This document shows positions 1-10,410 of a stretch of DNA of 64,000 nucleotides, one piece after another. The stretch lies in NCBI GenBank assembly GCA_019054805.1, contig JAHQIY010000008.1, positions 357,501 through 421,500 on the forward strand, read 5' to 3'. The notes beneath the pieces are model-generated. The model ran no database searches. It was given only the letters and a program-made list of their open reading frames with translations, and had not been told where the DNA came from. A program made the translations under genes and the position numbers. The DNA is from Brachionus manjavacas (lineage: Eukaryota > Rotifera > Eurotatoria > Ploima > Brachionidae). Each line of letters starts with the position of its first letter. Positions within the stretch are counted from its first letter, which is position 1.

Positions 1-419
1 TGTCTAAGCCTTAGTTGATATGTAAAATTTTCATTTTGGTTTTTTGCTCTGGATGCTTTACCACATTATTTCCAAGACGTGGAGTGAGTCACTGAAGGGA
101 AACTTGCGCCTGAACTCGCTTAGAAGCCATATTCACACGACCAGAAAGAAAGTATTTCTTATTTATACCTATAGGCTCATATTAAGATCACGAGCTAATA
201 ATTAAGTCAAATACTTCTTAATAAATGTTCATTTATTAATAGACTTCTCAAGAAAAATATGATTTCAAGATTTTAAAGCAATTGTATTATAATTTTCCTA
301 TTTTTATAACATTGGAAATTCAGCGTTCCAAACCAGAATCTTTTCGGTGACATTTTACAACACTGTAGAGGATATTTGATAACTAGGATTTTTTTTGATA
401 ACTTGACAACTAGGATTTG
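1..419. other. AT-rich spacer, no gene seen
   Basis: I see no conserved coding content in this stretch; it leads into the coding-like repeat that starts near 420. Confidence 0.5.
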
Positions 420-545
420 ATAATTTAGATCATCAACTCGATACAGTAGCCTCTTTGTCAAATCGGAACCGTTGCTCAAAAAGGTATTTGAAAAGGAGAT
501 GAGCTCCTTCCCCTTATCCACTAGGATAGAATAGGGACAATTATA
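420..545 (-). repeat. Coding-like dispersed repeat, copy 1
   Basis: The minus strand of this stretch matches the plus strand of 6295-6428. Both read FLSNG(S/A)DLT then RLLYR in the same frame, and several differences between them are synonymous (TTG/CTG, GGT/GGC). That points to a fragment of a once protein-coding repeat. I do not recognise the protein. It lies directly beside a LINE fragment starting at 553, so it may be part of the same class of element. Confidence 0.5.
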
Positions 546-552
546 ATAACAA

Positions 553-699
553 GGTGACAGATGCAGAAAATATAGAATATTTAGGCGTTCCGATTAGTTA
601 TTGTGCTTATGTTAGTAATTTTGTTCAGTAAAATTGGAAAAATGTTGATAAAAGCTTCTACTCTCTTTGTGGATTGGGATGCAAGTAAAAGATGGATAA
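553..699 (+). pseudogene. LINE reverse-transcriptase C-terminal fragment
   Basis: Read from 553 in one frame, the translation contains YLGVPI, then a W...V.KSFYSL.GLGCK block. This resembles the region downstream of the polymerase domain in non-LTR retrotransposon reverse transcriptases. Two in-frame stops (after FVQ and after GLGCK) show it is dead. No initiation codon or flanking endonuclease domain is visible. Family assignment is by remembered motif shape only. Confidence 0.5.
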
Positions 700-730
700 G
701 GTGGAATCAGGAACACAAATTTATATGATA

Positions 731-2508
731 CACAAAATTTTTTTTAAATAACAAATAAGTCAGAGCAAGTTGTGCTCAGATTTGTTAGTGCACTTTAAAA
801 GTATGTATCAAAATCAAAAAATTGAAAAAAAAAGAAACAAAAAACTTTCGAACTTTATTATTTTATTTTTCAATAAAAACGACTGACTCGTGGTCCAGCC
901 ACCGGGGGTTTAGAGTTAAGCTTTATGGGTGTCACGTGTCACTTTGTCGATGCAAATTTTCTTTTTAAAACTTAATTAACTTTGGCATGCAAACAGGTCA
1001 AAATAAAACGCATAGCATCAAATCTAAAAATTGAACAAGATTATATTGTAAACTTTTTTGTAATTTAAAGAAATAAGATTATCAAAATCAAAACTGATTA
1101 TGTTGCAAATATGGTAAAGTTAAGAAGGCTTCTTAATTTAGGTAAATATTTAGCTATTTTATTCAATTTAAGACTATTTCTTATTCTGATTGCGTTTAAA
1201 AAAAAAATCATTTGAATATAATTTTGAATAATTAAATTAATTTTTGAATTTGAGTTTATTTTAAACAAATTATTTTTAATAGTTTTTAAAAATGTGAGTA
1301 TTAAAAAAACTAAAATTCTTATTTAATCAAAAAAAACACCAAAATACCATTTGAAGGTGAAATAGCTGAATATTTATACGCCCTAAAGTAACTTAAATCC
1401 TTTTCCTTAGCTTTTATTTAAAATATTTTATTAAGTGCTCAACACTCAGTATGTAAAAAATTTTTATTTTGTCCACTTTATACGAGAATTTTTTATCTAA
1501 TGCGATTTTCTCAAATATCACCTGTGAAAATTTTATGCGTTAAAAGTGTTGTTTATTCTTCTTTGGTTGCTGATCCGTTCAACGTAAAGAGTACAGCGAT
1601 GTTTAAAAGTTCTTGAATGAAATCGAAGAAAATTCAAAAATACCCCGAAAAAAATCAAATTTGATTAACGATTAGTATTTATTTTAAAATTTTTTTTAAG
1701 TTAATTTACTCCATTATCTTGCTTGAATTTTAGCTGGTACAATTGAAGCGTTATAGACCAATAAAATTCAGGACAATAAAGTTCTGTTATTTCTATATTT
1801 AGCACTCAAATAATTGTTCAAATTAATATCTCAACAAATTTAAATATTTTGACAGACGTGAGCTAATTTATTGATAGGCTCTAAGTTTGAGTAATAAAAA
1901 TGCCCGGTTTTAGCCAGTTAAATATGGATTAGAGTAAAGTGTGAAATAACAGTGATTGGGAAAATTTTAAACTCATAAAGAGGATAAGCGTTTGGAATTA
2001 CAAGTCCCCATTATCGTCATAAAATAAGATAAAAAGAAAGAGAGAGTCAGAGTGGGGAAGGAGGGTCATTTAGAGCGCTAGGCCTTGCATAAAATCGTGA
2101 GATTTTAGAAAAATGGGGGATGGTGGGTCCAAAGGGCGCGGGCTAGTTTCTGAATAATTTCAAAAAATTTAAAGTTTAAAGTAAATTTCATCCTTTGACT
2201 TTATTTTTAATGCCTTTTATCTTCTTGATGAAAAAGCTTATTTATTTTCAATTTATTTTCATAATATTTATGATATTTTTATAATATACGCCGAGAAGTT
2301 TGGGAATAAGTATGATTTTTTTATGGCGTAAGAAAATTGTTTAGTTTTTGAATTATTTTAAATTTTTGAAAATCTTTTTTTTAAGGCAATGTAAATCGGA
2401 ATCTGGAAAAAATAGAGTTGCTATGTTTATACATAGTTTTAAAATAGCATACTTAATTTTATAGCATTTGGAGTCAATTAATCATCTGAATTTAAATTGA
2501 TATGGCAG
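731..2508. other. AT-rich spacer, no gene seen
   Basis: No ORF of note on either strand, no splice-consistent exons that I recognise. A purine-rich patch near 2030-2150 is slightly GC-richer but has no visible coding content. Confidence 0.5.
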
Positions 2509-2629
2509 GATATTGGTAATGGTGCATGGAAGACCAATGCAATAGTGGAGCAAGAAAAGTATGAAGTGAATGTAGATGAGTTTGCAAAGTTTGTCAGATT
2601 TAGTGATGGGAGTTTTCTCTTTAGTTTAG

Positions 2630-2785
2630 TTAACTGAAATTTAGTCGACTAGTTTTTAGCCAACTAAAATTTAGCCAACTAGTTTTTATTTAACTAATTT
2701 TTAGTCGACTAGCTTTTAGTTAACTAATTTTTAGTCCGTTTTTTTTTAGTTAACTAATTTTTAGTTGACCAAACTAAAATTATTA
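2630..2785. repeat. Left subterminal palindromic repeat array
   Basis: Degenerate repeats of about 20 bp, each centred on GTCGAC or GTTAAC and separated by TTTTTAG-like spacers. They are inverted relative to the matching array at the right end of the same element. Subterminal arrays often bind transposase in hAT elements; that role is inference here. Confidence 0.7.
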
Positions 2786-2861
2786 ACTAAAGTTTAATTT
2801 TTAAAATCTATTTTTTTTTTAGAAAATTATTAATAAATAAAAGTTATAACTAAAGCAATTA

Positions 2862-2892
<31 letters not shown>

Positions 2893-2970
2893 CATTTAAA
2901 TTAAATATTTTTTTAGAAAACACTAAAACTTTGTCTTATTTATTACATTTTATTTTCTAAATTTTTACTA

Positions 2971-3023
2971 ACATCTCCTTTAAGGCGTTCATTGAAATAA
3001 ATAAATAAATAAAATAAATAAAG
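2971..3023 (+). repeat. LINE-like 3' end with hairpin and (AAAT)n tail
   Basis: ACATCTCCTTTAAGGCG followed by TTCATTGAAATA and a run of AAAT units. The same block, with a perfect CGCCTTAAAGGCG palindrome, recurs at 50971-51000. A 3' hairpin plus a short tandem tail is how several non-LTR retrotransposons end. Confidence 0.5.
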
Positions 3024-3837
3024 CAATTAGCATTATTTTTCTGTAGCAGAAACTCAAATAAATTAAAATATGAGTAAATTACCAATTAATGATTCTTTAA
3101 ACCTTTGAATTTAATTGATTATAAATTATGGAATCAACAAATTAAAAAATGTTATGTTTATTTTATTAATCAACCAATAGAATAAATAAATAACATTAAA
3201 TAAAGACTTAAATTAATAACATCTGGTTTTGTTACCTATCCTCTTTTAAAAAATTTTCACATAAAGAAAATGTATAACTTTCTAAATAAAGGAATATTTC
3301 TTTTAATTAAAATTCAATAGATTAATTATCAAAATCAAATCCAAGATATTAACTAAAAATTAAAAAAAAATTATATAATGTCAAATCAATGTTTTTAAAT
3401 ATTTTTTTGTCTCACTATTCCTTAGATATCTCGCTTTCTGCATAATATCCCGCTATTCCTAAATTGTCTCACTATTTCAAAGATACTTATTCTATTACAA
3501 CTTTTTTTTCTTAATATCAGACTTGTTTATGAGTCAGAGTTTTAAGTCTGAATCACAAAATTTAAAGTAAAAAGTTATGACTTGACTTAAATTTTAGTGA
3601 CTTTGACTTTAACTAGGCAGCCACAATAACTACCTGGAACGGTAAAAGGAACATTTGGCCGCAGCAATAACTATCTGGAAAGGCAAAAAATTCATGTTGC
3701 TCAGACTTTTTTTTAAAAAAATTCATTGACTTGACTTGAGACTTCTAATTTTAAACAAGTTTTTTAATATCATACTAATCCCGAGAAATCTCAAATCGCA
3801 AATAACATCCCTTTTTCACATTTTTTTGTACCCTTAG

Positions 3838-4015
3838 TCTAACTAATTCGACTAAACTAAAATTTAGTCGACTAGCTTTTAGTTGACTAATTTTTAGTCG
3901 ACTAGTTTTTAGTTTACTTATTTTTAGTTAACTAAATTTTAGTTAGCTAAAAACTAGTCGACCAAAAATTAGTCGACTTAATTTTAGCCGACTAAACTAA
4001 ATTAGTTAAGTTAGG
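3838..4015. repeat. Right subterminal palindromic repeat array
   Basis: Mirror partner of the array at 2630-2785: repeated TAGTCGACTAG and AGTTAACTA palindromes with TTTTTAG spacers, reading inward from the right terminus of the hAT-like element. Confidence 0.7.
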
Positions 4016-4751
4016 ACCCATCACTAGTCAGATTCTACTAACAATTTCTCAGCAAGACAATGGAGGATGTAAAAGTGGCAGTGAATGGGTCAAAGGTTTT
4101 TTCTAAACTTGACATTACCAAAGCGTACCATCAGCTGGAAATTGCCAAAGAATCAAGTAATGCAACCATGATTGTAACACACAAAATGTTATTCAGATAC
4201 AAGCGGATATACATGGGAGTTTCTAACCAAAATTTTTTTAATTTAATTACTTAAAGTTCCGATTGTAATTTAAATAAAAGGCATCATTTCTCTGTTTTTT
4301 GGAGGAAAAACAAAAAGATAAAATTTAAAAATCTTCCCGTTATGTTTTCCTGATGAGGAATATATACAGTGATTTTAATTGAACTTTATTTAAATTTTAT
4401 TTTTTTACGACCATAACTTTTGAACAGAACATCGTACAGACATAATCTATATATCGTTGTAATCCTCATTCAATTATTTATTCGACAATATGTAAAAATA
4501 CATTTTGAAAATCGAAAGGCAAGAGGACATTTTGAGGGTTTGAGGAAGTTCAAGGTTATGTGACTGCCTATTTCAGGAAGACTTTAATTGAAAAGCTGAC
4601 CATTTATTTATATACTAGATAGCCCAAAGTACCCCTGTGTTAAACTTTATGGGGATCGGTCTACCGCAACATATTTTTTTTTCAATTTAAAAAAAAGCAC
4701 CGAGATTTTTTGAACACCCGTTAGTATAACGAAAATGACAGTTTATCGAAT

Positions 4752-4949
4752 TTCTGGCTGATAAACAAGTCAAAATTTCCAGCACTAGCAACGCTTGCTC
4801 GAAAATTCTTTTCAATACCAGCTTCATCAGGAACAGTTGAGCGCCTTTTTTTAAATTTGGTTTATAAACCTCATAGATCGAGATTGATAGCCAAAAACCT
4901 AGAAGCCACGACTTTATTGGTCATTAACATGAATTTAATTAAAGATTGA
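4752..4949 (+). pseudogene. hAT transposase C-terminal dimerisation domain fragment
   Basis: From 4752 the translation reads FWLINKSKFPALATLARKFF, then SIPASSGTVERLF, then RSRL, and ends at TGA (4947-4949). This order is the signature of the hATC dimerisation region that closes hAT-family transposases. There is no initiation codon and no upstream DDE domain in frame, so it is the 3' relic of a larger gene. It lies 0.7 kb to the right of a hAT-like non-autonomous element, but nothing shows the two belong together. Confidence 0.8.
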
Positions 4950-5549
4950 ATTGAAAAATACTTGAATGATTTAAATTAATGAATTACTTTTTTAAAAAAG
5001 ATTTATAGGAAAAAATTTTTTAATTTAAGTAAAAATTCTTCTCAATATTTATAATATAAAAATAAATTTTGATCGAGTATTTTTGAGATGAATTTTAATA
5101 AATCAAATTTATTATTTAATAAGTTTAATTAGTTTAAGTTTCGAGAGATAAAAGATCAAATTTTGGTCCTGACGGTTCAAAATTTACGCATTTAAATTAA
5201 ATTTAAAATAAATTTAGGCTTTGTTCAAGGCTAATTCAACAAAAAAAATCTTCAGATTTTGGTAAAAGACGCACGCATTTTCAAAAAAAATTAAAGTCTT
5301 TGTTGGGACTTTTGAAAAAAAAGAAAAAAAAAAGTCTTGACTTGGACTTTACTTGAGACTTGTGACTTTTAAACAACTCTGATTTAAATTTAATTAAGAT
5401 CTATTCTTGTTTAAAAGATAAATAAAATTTTTAATTTTAAATGTTTTTATTTATTATTTTATGGAAAGAATTCAATATCATATTTTCTTTGATGAAATTT
5501 TTAAAATCGTTTAAGGGGAGACTTAATTCAAATATACAAAATTTTAAAA
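4950..5549. other. AT-rich spacer, no gene seen
   Basis: Low-complexity A/T sequence with no recognised motifs. Confidence 0.5.
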
Positions 5550-5846
5550 GGTTTTGAAAAAGTATCGTTAACAAATGGTATCAATTTCGCTTTTGGTGTA
5601 AAAAACCTAAGAAGATCACATGAAAATAGATTTGTCCATGAAATAAATGGCAGAGGCTCTTTAAGAAATAATTTCTTAACAAATCGCTGTGTAAAATTAT
5701 GGAACAGCTTATCAGATAATGCTGCTAGTGCGCAAACAATAAATAGCTTTAAAGCAGTCATTGACAATGAAGTTTTTGGAATAGTGAAAGCAAAGTCTGC
5801 CAAAGCCTTAGTTTATAAGGCCAAACGCTTTCAAGCGTTGGTGTAG
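5550..5846 (+). pseudogene. LINE reverse-transcriptase extreme C-terminus
   Basis: In one open frame ending at TAG 5844-5846 the plus strand reads NLRRSHENRF, then GRGSLRNNFLTNRCVKLWNS, then INSFKAVID. The N-F-x-NR-V-x-x-WN-x-L block is a standard ending of non-LTR retrotransposon ORF2 proteins. Only about the last 95 codons remain. An antisense ORF at 5528-5803 is a shadow of it. Confidence 0.75.
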
Positions 5847-5849
5847 GTA

Positions 5850-6294
5850 GAAATATCCATACTGCAGATACAACTTCTACTACTATATTTATTCCTTGTT
5901 ATCTTTTGTTAAATCTGATGCGCTCAATCCGTCCCTACTGCGAGAAAATTTATTTTAGAGAAAATTTCAAAACATTGAGCGAAATTTTTTGCGAACATTT
6001 TTACTACGAAACTAAAAATTATGATTTCTTTAAAAAAATAAAATATTTTAAATTTATAAATTTTTATGAAGAGCTCAAAACGGACTATTTAAATAACAAT
6101 TGCTACAATTAAATTATTCTAACCATTCCAAGATACAAGATGATTTACTTCTGTGCCAATTTTTATAAAAAAAGCTGCATTAAAATTTTGAGCCGTAATG
6201 GGCTGGAGTATTTGGATTTATGGCACGTCTAACGTCTAGTATGGCACGATTAATAGAAAGTTTCTATTTTTCAAATTTTGTTGTCTACGGAAAT
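5850..6294. other. AT-rich spacer, possibly LINE 3' UTR
   Basis: Directly follows the LINE stop codon, so part may be its 3' UTR. Two short ORFs here (5906-6112 and the start of 6220-6429) are AT-driven and match nothing I know. Confidence 0.4.
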
Positions 6295-6428
6295 AATAAT
6301 AATTGTCCCTATTCTATCCTAGTGGATAATAGGGAGGGGCTCAACTCCTTTTCATGTATTTTTCTGAGCAACGGCGCCGATCTGACACAGAGGCTACTGT
6401 ATCGAGATGATCATCTTACAAGAGAATA
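6295..6428 (+). repeat. Coding-like dispersed repeat, copy 2
   Basis: Inverted counterpart of 420-545, reading FLSNGADLTQRLLYR on the plus strand. It starts with the same ATAATAATTGTCCCTATTC block as the other copy. Unknown protein fragment. Confidence 0.5.
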
Positions 6429-6429
6429 A

Positions 6430-7300
6430 TCTAGCTGGTATTTAATCAGATATTAGAACTAACAGAGCACTTATAGAAATCAACAATGACGAATTAGAGC
6501 TTCAAGCGTCAAAATTGTTCGACCACATACTTATATTGATTAGCTTAAATTCCAATGAATTAGTCTGTAAATCAAATGAAAAAATTAATTAATATTTTTT
6601 TCTAAATTTATAGTATTTTAAAATAAAAATAAAAAGATAATTTAAATTTTGTATTTATTTAGATTGGAACAACTATTTTCGTTTAATGTATAGAGTAAAG
6701 CTGATTCGAATGAGCTGAATGATATATTCTAGGTTTGAACAAAGATGATATATTAATTTTAGTCAAGAGCAAGAAGATATTGAAAAATATGGTCGCAAAA
6801 CTGCCGAGTCTTCTGGATCAATTGTTTCAATGAAAAAATTCAACAAACAAGAAAATGAAATTAATTTTTCGTATTTACAAATGGTTTATTTAGCCAAGAA
6901 CAACACTAAAAACCATGAATTTTTTTATAGAAATTTTAAATTTTTATATAAATGTGAAAATTTTGATTTTTTAAAACTTTTAATTTTTCGTTTTTTAATG
7001 ATGGCTATTTTTGCGATCACTAATAAGAAAGTTCATTTTTTCTGAATTAAAGTTCAATAGAAAGAAATCAAAGTTTTTGTTTCTATCTACTTTTTAAACA
7101 AATAAATTTAGTAAATATTTTGAATATTTTTTAATTGTACTCGAATGTACAAACTTTTTTGCTCAGTCTTTTGACTCTCAATGTTCATTTTCATATTAGC
7201 CTGATTAGCGCTTTTACAGAATGCCGGTTTTGTGAAGTTCAGTACAAAAGAATAGAACAAAGTGCAAAAAAATTAAAAAACTTTTTTTCAAAAGTTTTAA
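6430..7300. other. AT-rich spacer, no gene seen
   Basis: A 71-codon ORF at 6830-7045 is rich in F, K, N and I as expected of random AT-rich sequence; I do not support it as a gene. Confidence 0.5.
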
Positions 7301-7302
7301 AA

Positions 7303-8345
7303 TTAATTCTGTGAAAGCAGCATGATGCAACTTTGAAAGTTGGTTTTTGTCGCTGATTTATGCTTTAAATTATATAGGGCGAAAGAATTGTTTGCTGCTA
7401 TATCAATTAAATACATAAATACATTTAACCGCCATCTTTTTGTTTTCCTACAGCATGTAAACATTTCGACCATTTGATATAGTGTATCACATTCGCCTTT
7501 ATTTTTGTTATAATCAAGGATAACCTTAGGCTTTTTCGTCTGCCCGTCAATCGACACATCATGATGAAAAGTCGATATTATAATCACAGATTTGTTCTTT
7601 TTAGGAACATATCAAACCAGAGTTAACGATTTATTAAAACCAAAAATTGAAGTGTCAACTTTTCTTTCTTTTTTTGCCTGAAATTCAGAAGGAATCTCAC
7701 GTTTATTTGATGTCCAAGTGCCTATATTTTAAGACATTTTTTTTTCGAATAAAAACTCAACTAGCGCAACACTGGAAAAAAAATTATCAGCGGTAACATT
7801 TCTTTTCGAATCGAAGAATGGTTCGCATAAATTTCTTTACCGCGATCTCGCCAACTTTGACCGAACACGACGCTTTTTCGTTTATTTTCCCCAAATATAT
7901 GTTCGTCTCGCAAAGATATTTGGTTTGCACATTGACTAATGACCAATACTTGAGACCATTTTGCTGGCTTATTTGGGATATATTGTAAAAACGCGCATCT
8001 TCCACGAAATGCATACAATTGCTCATCGACACATAAATTATTTCCCGGTGTAAATGCAGACTTTATATTGAATTTAAAGCGCTCAAAAATTTCACTCATT
8101 TTAATGAACTTGTTGTTGTTAGATGCGGAAAGCAGTTCAACTCTACTGTTAATGTCATCAAATGATACTTTAGCTAGTAAGAATTTAAAATCTATCTCTG
8201 GGCATAGCAGCCGATGCCCAATCTGAGTGATGAAATGACTCACAAGACCACGTTTGGTTGAATTCGACGTCATTTTGAAATTGTTGTTATTCGGAGTTAC
8301 TGGGAAAAAACGACACGAGTCAGTCGTTTTTTCCCAGTTACTCAT
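7303..8345 (-). pseudogene. piggyBac-family transposase, decayed
   Basis: The upstream part (7761-8345) carries the DDE_Tnp_1_7 landmark VDEQLYAFRGRCAFLQYIP, with the first catalytic Asp. The unbroken stretch between the two listed ORFs reads NVTADNFFSSVALVE, with the second catalytic Asp, then NKREIPSEF and FGFNKSLTLV. The downstream part (7303-7587) reads STFHHD, ILDYNKNKGECDTLYQMV, with the third catalytic region, and CRKTKRW. A frameshift near 7780 and two in-frame stops between 7590 and 7730 inactivate it. The N-terminus starts with NWEKTTDSCRFFP, so the N-terminal region is missing, and so is the C-terminal cysteine-rich domain. It once cut and pasted DNA at TTAA sites. Confidence 0.85.
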
Positions 8346-8455
8346 AGAGGATGAAAAGTAAAGCTGTTTTGAAAAGTAAAGCTGTTTTTCTAAGATTCTT
8401 AAAAAGGGATAAGTATTTATTAAATGAAAACTAATATAAAAAAATTTGCTTAGGT

Positions 8456-8529
8456 CAAAAATGACCCATTTTCGTCAACAACGTATTGCTGGGTCAATCT
8501 TGACCCAGTTTTCGACGGACAAGGGTTAA
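8456..8529 (-). mobile_element. piggyBac terminal inverted repeat with TTAA site
   Basis: Read on the minus strand, the end is TTAA (8526-8529) followed by CCCTTGTCCGTCG. Next comes a near-perfect 20-bp palindrome, CTGGGTCAATCTTGACCCAG at 8489-8508. TTAA targets and GGGTCA/TGACCC-bearing ends fit piggyBac elements. It lies just upstream of the transposase relic. I could not find the matching left end between 6430 and 7303, so the element is probably truncated there. Confidence 0.7.
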
Positions 8530-8660
8530 TTGCAACATCTGAAAATTTCCCTTCTCAACATGTTTTTTCGATCACCTCTCGGTAAAGATGATTATTGATG
8601 GAGAGGCCAATTTAGTTTTGTTTCAAACACTCAGACATGTAGTATTCTAAGTTTTACTGT

Positions 8661-8785
8661 GTTGTCCCTAAAAGGCGGAATGCGGAATGCGGAAAACGGA
8701 ATTCCGCAGGCCAAATTCCGCTAAAATTTTTCTAAAAAATTCCGAAAAATTACCTCCTAAAAAGCGGAAATTCCGCTTTTAGTAG
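8661..8785 (+). repeat. MULE left terminal inverted repeat
   Basis: Matches the complement of 18196-18315 with a few substitutions and one extra GCGGAAT unit near the tip. Confidence 0.85.
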
Positions 8786-9194
8786 ATTTTTAAATTCCAG
8801 GGGAATTTGTCTTGCGGAACAAAAAAAATTTGTTAAAATGTTAATAAAGTAATTTGAAATTTGAAAATGTTCTATAATTGTTGTAATTTAAATAAAAGTT
8901 AAACTTTGAATAAAAGTTTGCCTGAATCTCACAATATTACATAACAAGTTATATTAAAATTAAAATTAAAAATAATTAGAGATTTGGGAATACTTAACCT
9001 TAAAACCAAAAATGATCGTGTTTTCCACTGAACATAATCGATTTTGTTATGATTATGTTCAACAAATATTCACTGATTTTCAACCTGAGCAAAAAAAACA
9101 CACTCATGAGATAAAATTTCCTAAATCAGGTATATTTAACCGTAAATAATAAATATATTTAAGATTATTATAAGTTAATTTGTAAGGCGAAGTA

Positions 9195-9623
9195 TTGTTA
9201 TATTGGACTAACAGACCTGAAAAATACAATGACTGGTCAAGAGATGGATATAAATGGCGATATCAAGGTGCAAAAAAAGCCCTTGTACCAACCTCAAGTG
9301 ATGGTCCATTAATTTATAAAAGCTATCATCATCTTAAAATGCCAGATATGTCCATCAATAAAAACGTGATAAAAGATGTTTATTATTATCAGGATCAAGA
9401 AACACCGATAATTATACACTACTTGGACAAAAACAAACCAGATGAAAATGTCTTGATAGAATACGAATTAGGACCACATGGCAATACCAAAGATAAAAAC
9501 AATGCCGAAAGTTATCAAAGAACATTGCCATCCGTTTTAAGTCAAATAAAAGAGAGAGTTACCAAAAAAGCACCACATTTAGTTTACAAAGAGTCTTCAA
9601 ATAAAAAGGGCCAAGAGACTTAA
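9195..9623 (+). pseudogene. MULE N-terminal part, CG-1-like domain
   Basis: 142 codons starting MLYWTNRPEKYNDWSRDG and containing GYKWR, an IYKSYHH segment, DVYYYQDQETPIIIHYL and ELGPHGN. The W-x-x-DGY-x-W ... YY ... IHYL layout resembles the CG-1 DNA-binding fold; I recall similar N-termini in uncharacterised invertebrate MULE-like proteins. The match is weak and from memory. It ends at TAA just before an AT-rich gap of about 100 bp that could be an intron (GTAATG near 9625 to TTTTAAG at 9725), although the phases do not fit cleanly. It would have bound the transposon ends. Confidence 0.5.
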
Positions 9624-9728
9624 AGTAATGCTAAAACTTACGCTATGTATATTTACTAAATTTTTCTTATTTGTCTAATTTATTTTAATTTATTTTTAAT
9701 TTGAATTTTATAAAAATATTTTAAGGCT

Positions 9729-10125
9729 GTGAATAAACTTAAAAGATTTACATATGACGAAATTGCAAATTGTCATTTGATGCATATCTCGTTAGGCTTT
9801 CCAAATTTGATTTTAACAGCTCCTGACATAAGAATAATATGCATTGATGATGATTTGTTACAGGAGACAAAAAAAACAATGAATGCTTTTGATTCTGAAA
9901 CCAGAACATGTTTTCAATTCGATACTACATTTAATATGACTGGCTATTATGTATCCGTGCTGTCAAATATACATTCAATTCTAGTACGGAATAACTCAGA
10001 AAAAGCTCCTTCTGTAGTTCTAGCATTTTTTCTATACGAAATGAAGTTTGAAAGGTCTCACAATGAGTTCTGGCGATACATGAGTGAAGTACTACCTGAG
10101 TTGAGTGAATTAGGATATATGTTAC
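9729..10125 (+). pseudogene. MULE transposase catalytic domain, first half
   Basis: Contains FQFDTTFNMTGYYVSVL, the first catalytic Asp block of MULE-type DDE transposases, then APSVVLAFFLYEMKFERSH, a familiar downstream strand-helix. The frame runs into the gypsy 3' LTR at 10126. The codons after the LTR boundary in the listed ORF belong to the LTR, not to the transposase. The catalytic domain resumes at 16527 after the insert, in a different frame, so there is also a frameshift close to the insertion point. Confidence 0.75.
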
Positions 10126-10369
10126 TGTTAAATTCTTAATTTTGTTATCAACTTTAATTTAACTTTGTCCTTGATGGATGGACGTCTGTAGTGAATGGTG
10201 TTGTGTTAATAAATAATTAAACAAAACTGAAATTATAATAATAACTTTATTTAAATCAACAACATAACTTAAAAAACTAAAAAGAAATAATAAATCCTCA
10301 TGGCTTAAACAAACAAACTTATAAACAAAAAGAAATAAACTAAAAGTAACTAAACTTTTGCATTTAACA
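10126..10369 (-). repeat. Gypsy 3' LTR
   Basis: TG...CA bounded, 244 bp, three mismatches to the LTR at 16283-16526. Contains one GACGTC at 10181. Confidence 0.95.
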
Positions 10370-10400
10370 ATGCTCTCATCCTTTTTTGAGAGCCACTCCG
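10370..10400 (-). other. Candidate polypurine tract
   Basis: On the minus strand the bases just before the 3' LTR read AAAAAAGGATGAGAGCAT, a purine-rich run in the position where plus-strand priming occurs in LTR elements. Confidence 0.5.
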
Positions 10401-10410
10401 AGGCTCGGTC

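Larger units (their letters stand above)
2601..4026. mobile_element. hAT-like non-autonomous element (1,426 bp)
   Basis: The ends are TAGTGATGGG at 2601 and its complement CCCATCACTA ending at 4026. The element is flanked by a perfect 8-bp duplication GTCAGATT (2593-2600 and 4027-4034). An 8-bp duplication and a YAGNG-type terminus are typical of hAT transposons. No transposase is encoded. Inside each end sits an array of short palindrome-bearing repeats (GTCGAC and GTTAAC in TTTTTAG context, 2630-2780 and 3838-4010), in opposite orientation at the two ends. The interior also carries a LINE-like 3' tail at 2971-3023 and a poly-A run at 2862-2888. Confidence 0.8.
2509..4254 (+). pseudogene. 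Ty3/gypsy-type RT fragment split by a hAT-like element
   Basis: The right part (4060-4254) reads GSKVFSKLDITKAYHQLEI followed by a THKMLFRYKR block. These are the hallmark segments of the fingers/palm of Ty3/gypsy reverse transcriptases. The left part (2509-2600) carries DIGNGAWKTNAIVEQEKYEV, compatible with the preceding RT region. Ignoring the 1,426-bp insert and one copy of its target duplication, both parts lie in the same frame, with one TAA stop at 4039. The pairing is therefore supported by frame as well as by target duplication. The fragment ends near 4254, before the YxDD region. Confidence 0.65.

Noticed and set aside
2630..2785. CRISPR-like array of short repeats
   Set aside because: Repeats are degenerate, have no unique spacers, and form mirror arrays at the ends of a hAT-like element in an animal genome.
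5906..7045. 68- and 71-codon ORFs at 5906-6112 and 6830-7045
   Set aside because: F/K/N/I-rich translations as expected from random AT-rich DNA; no motif or splice context.
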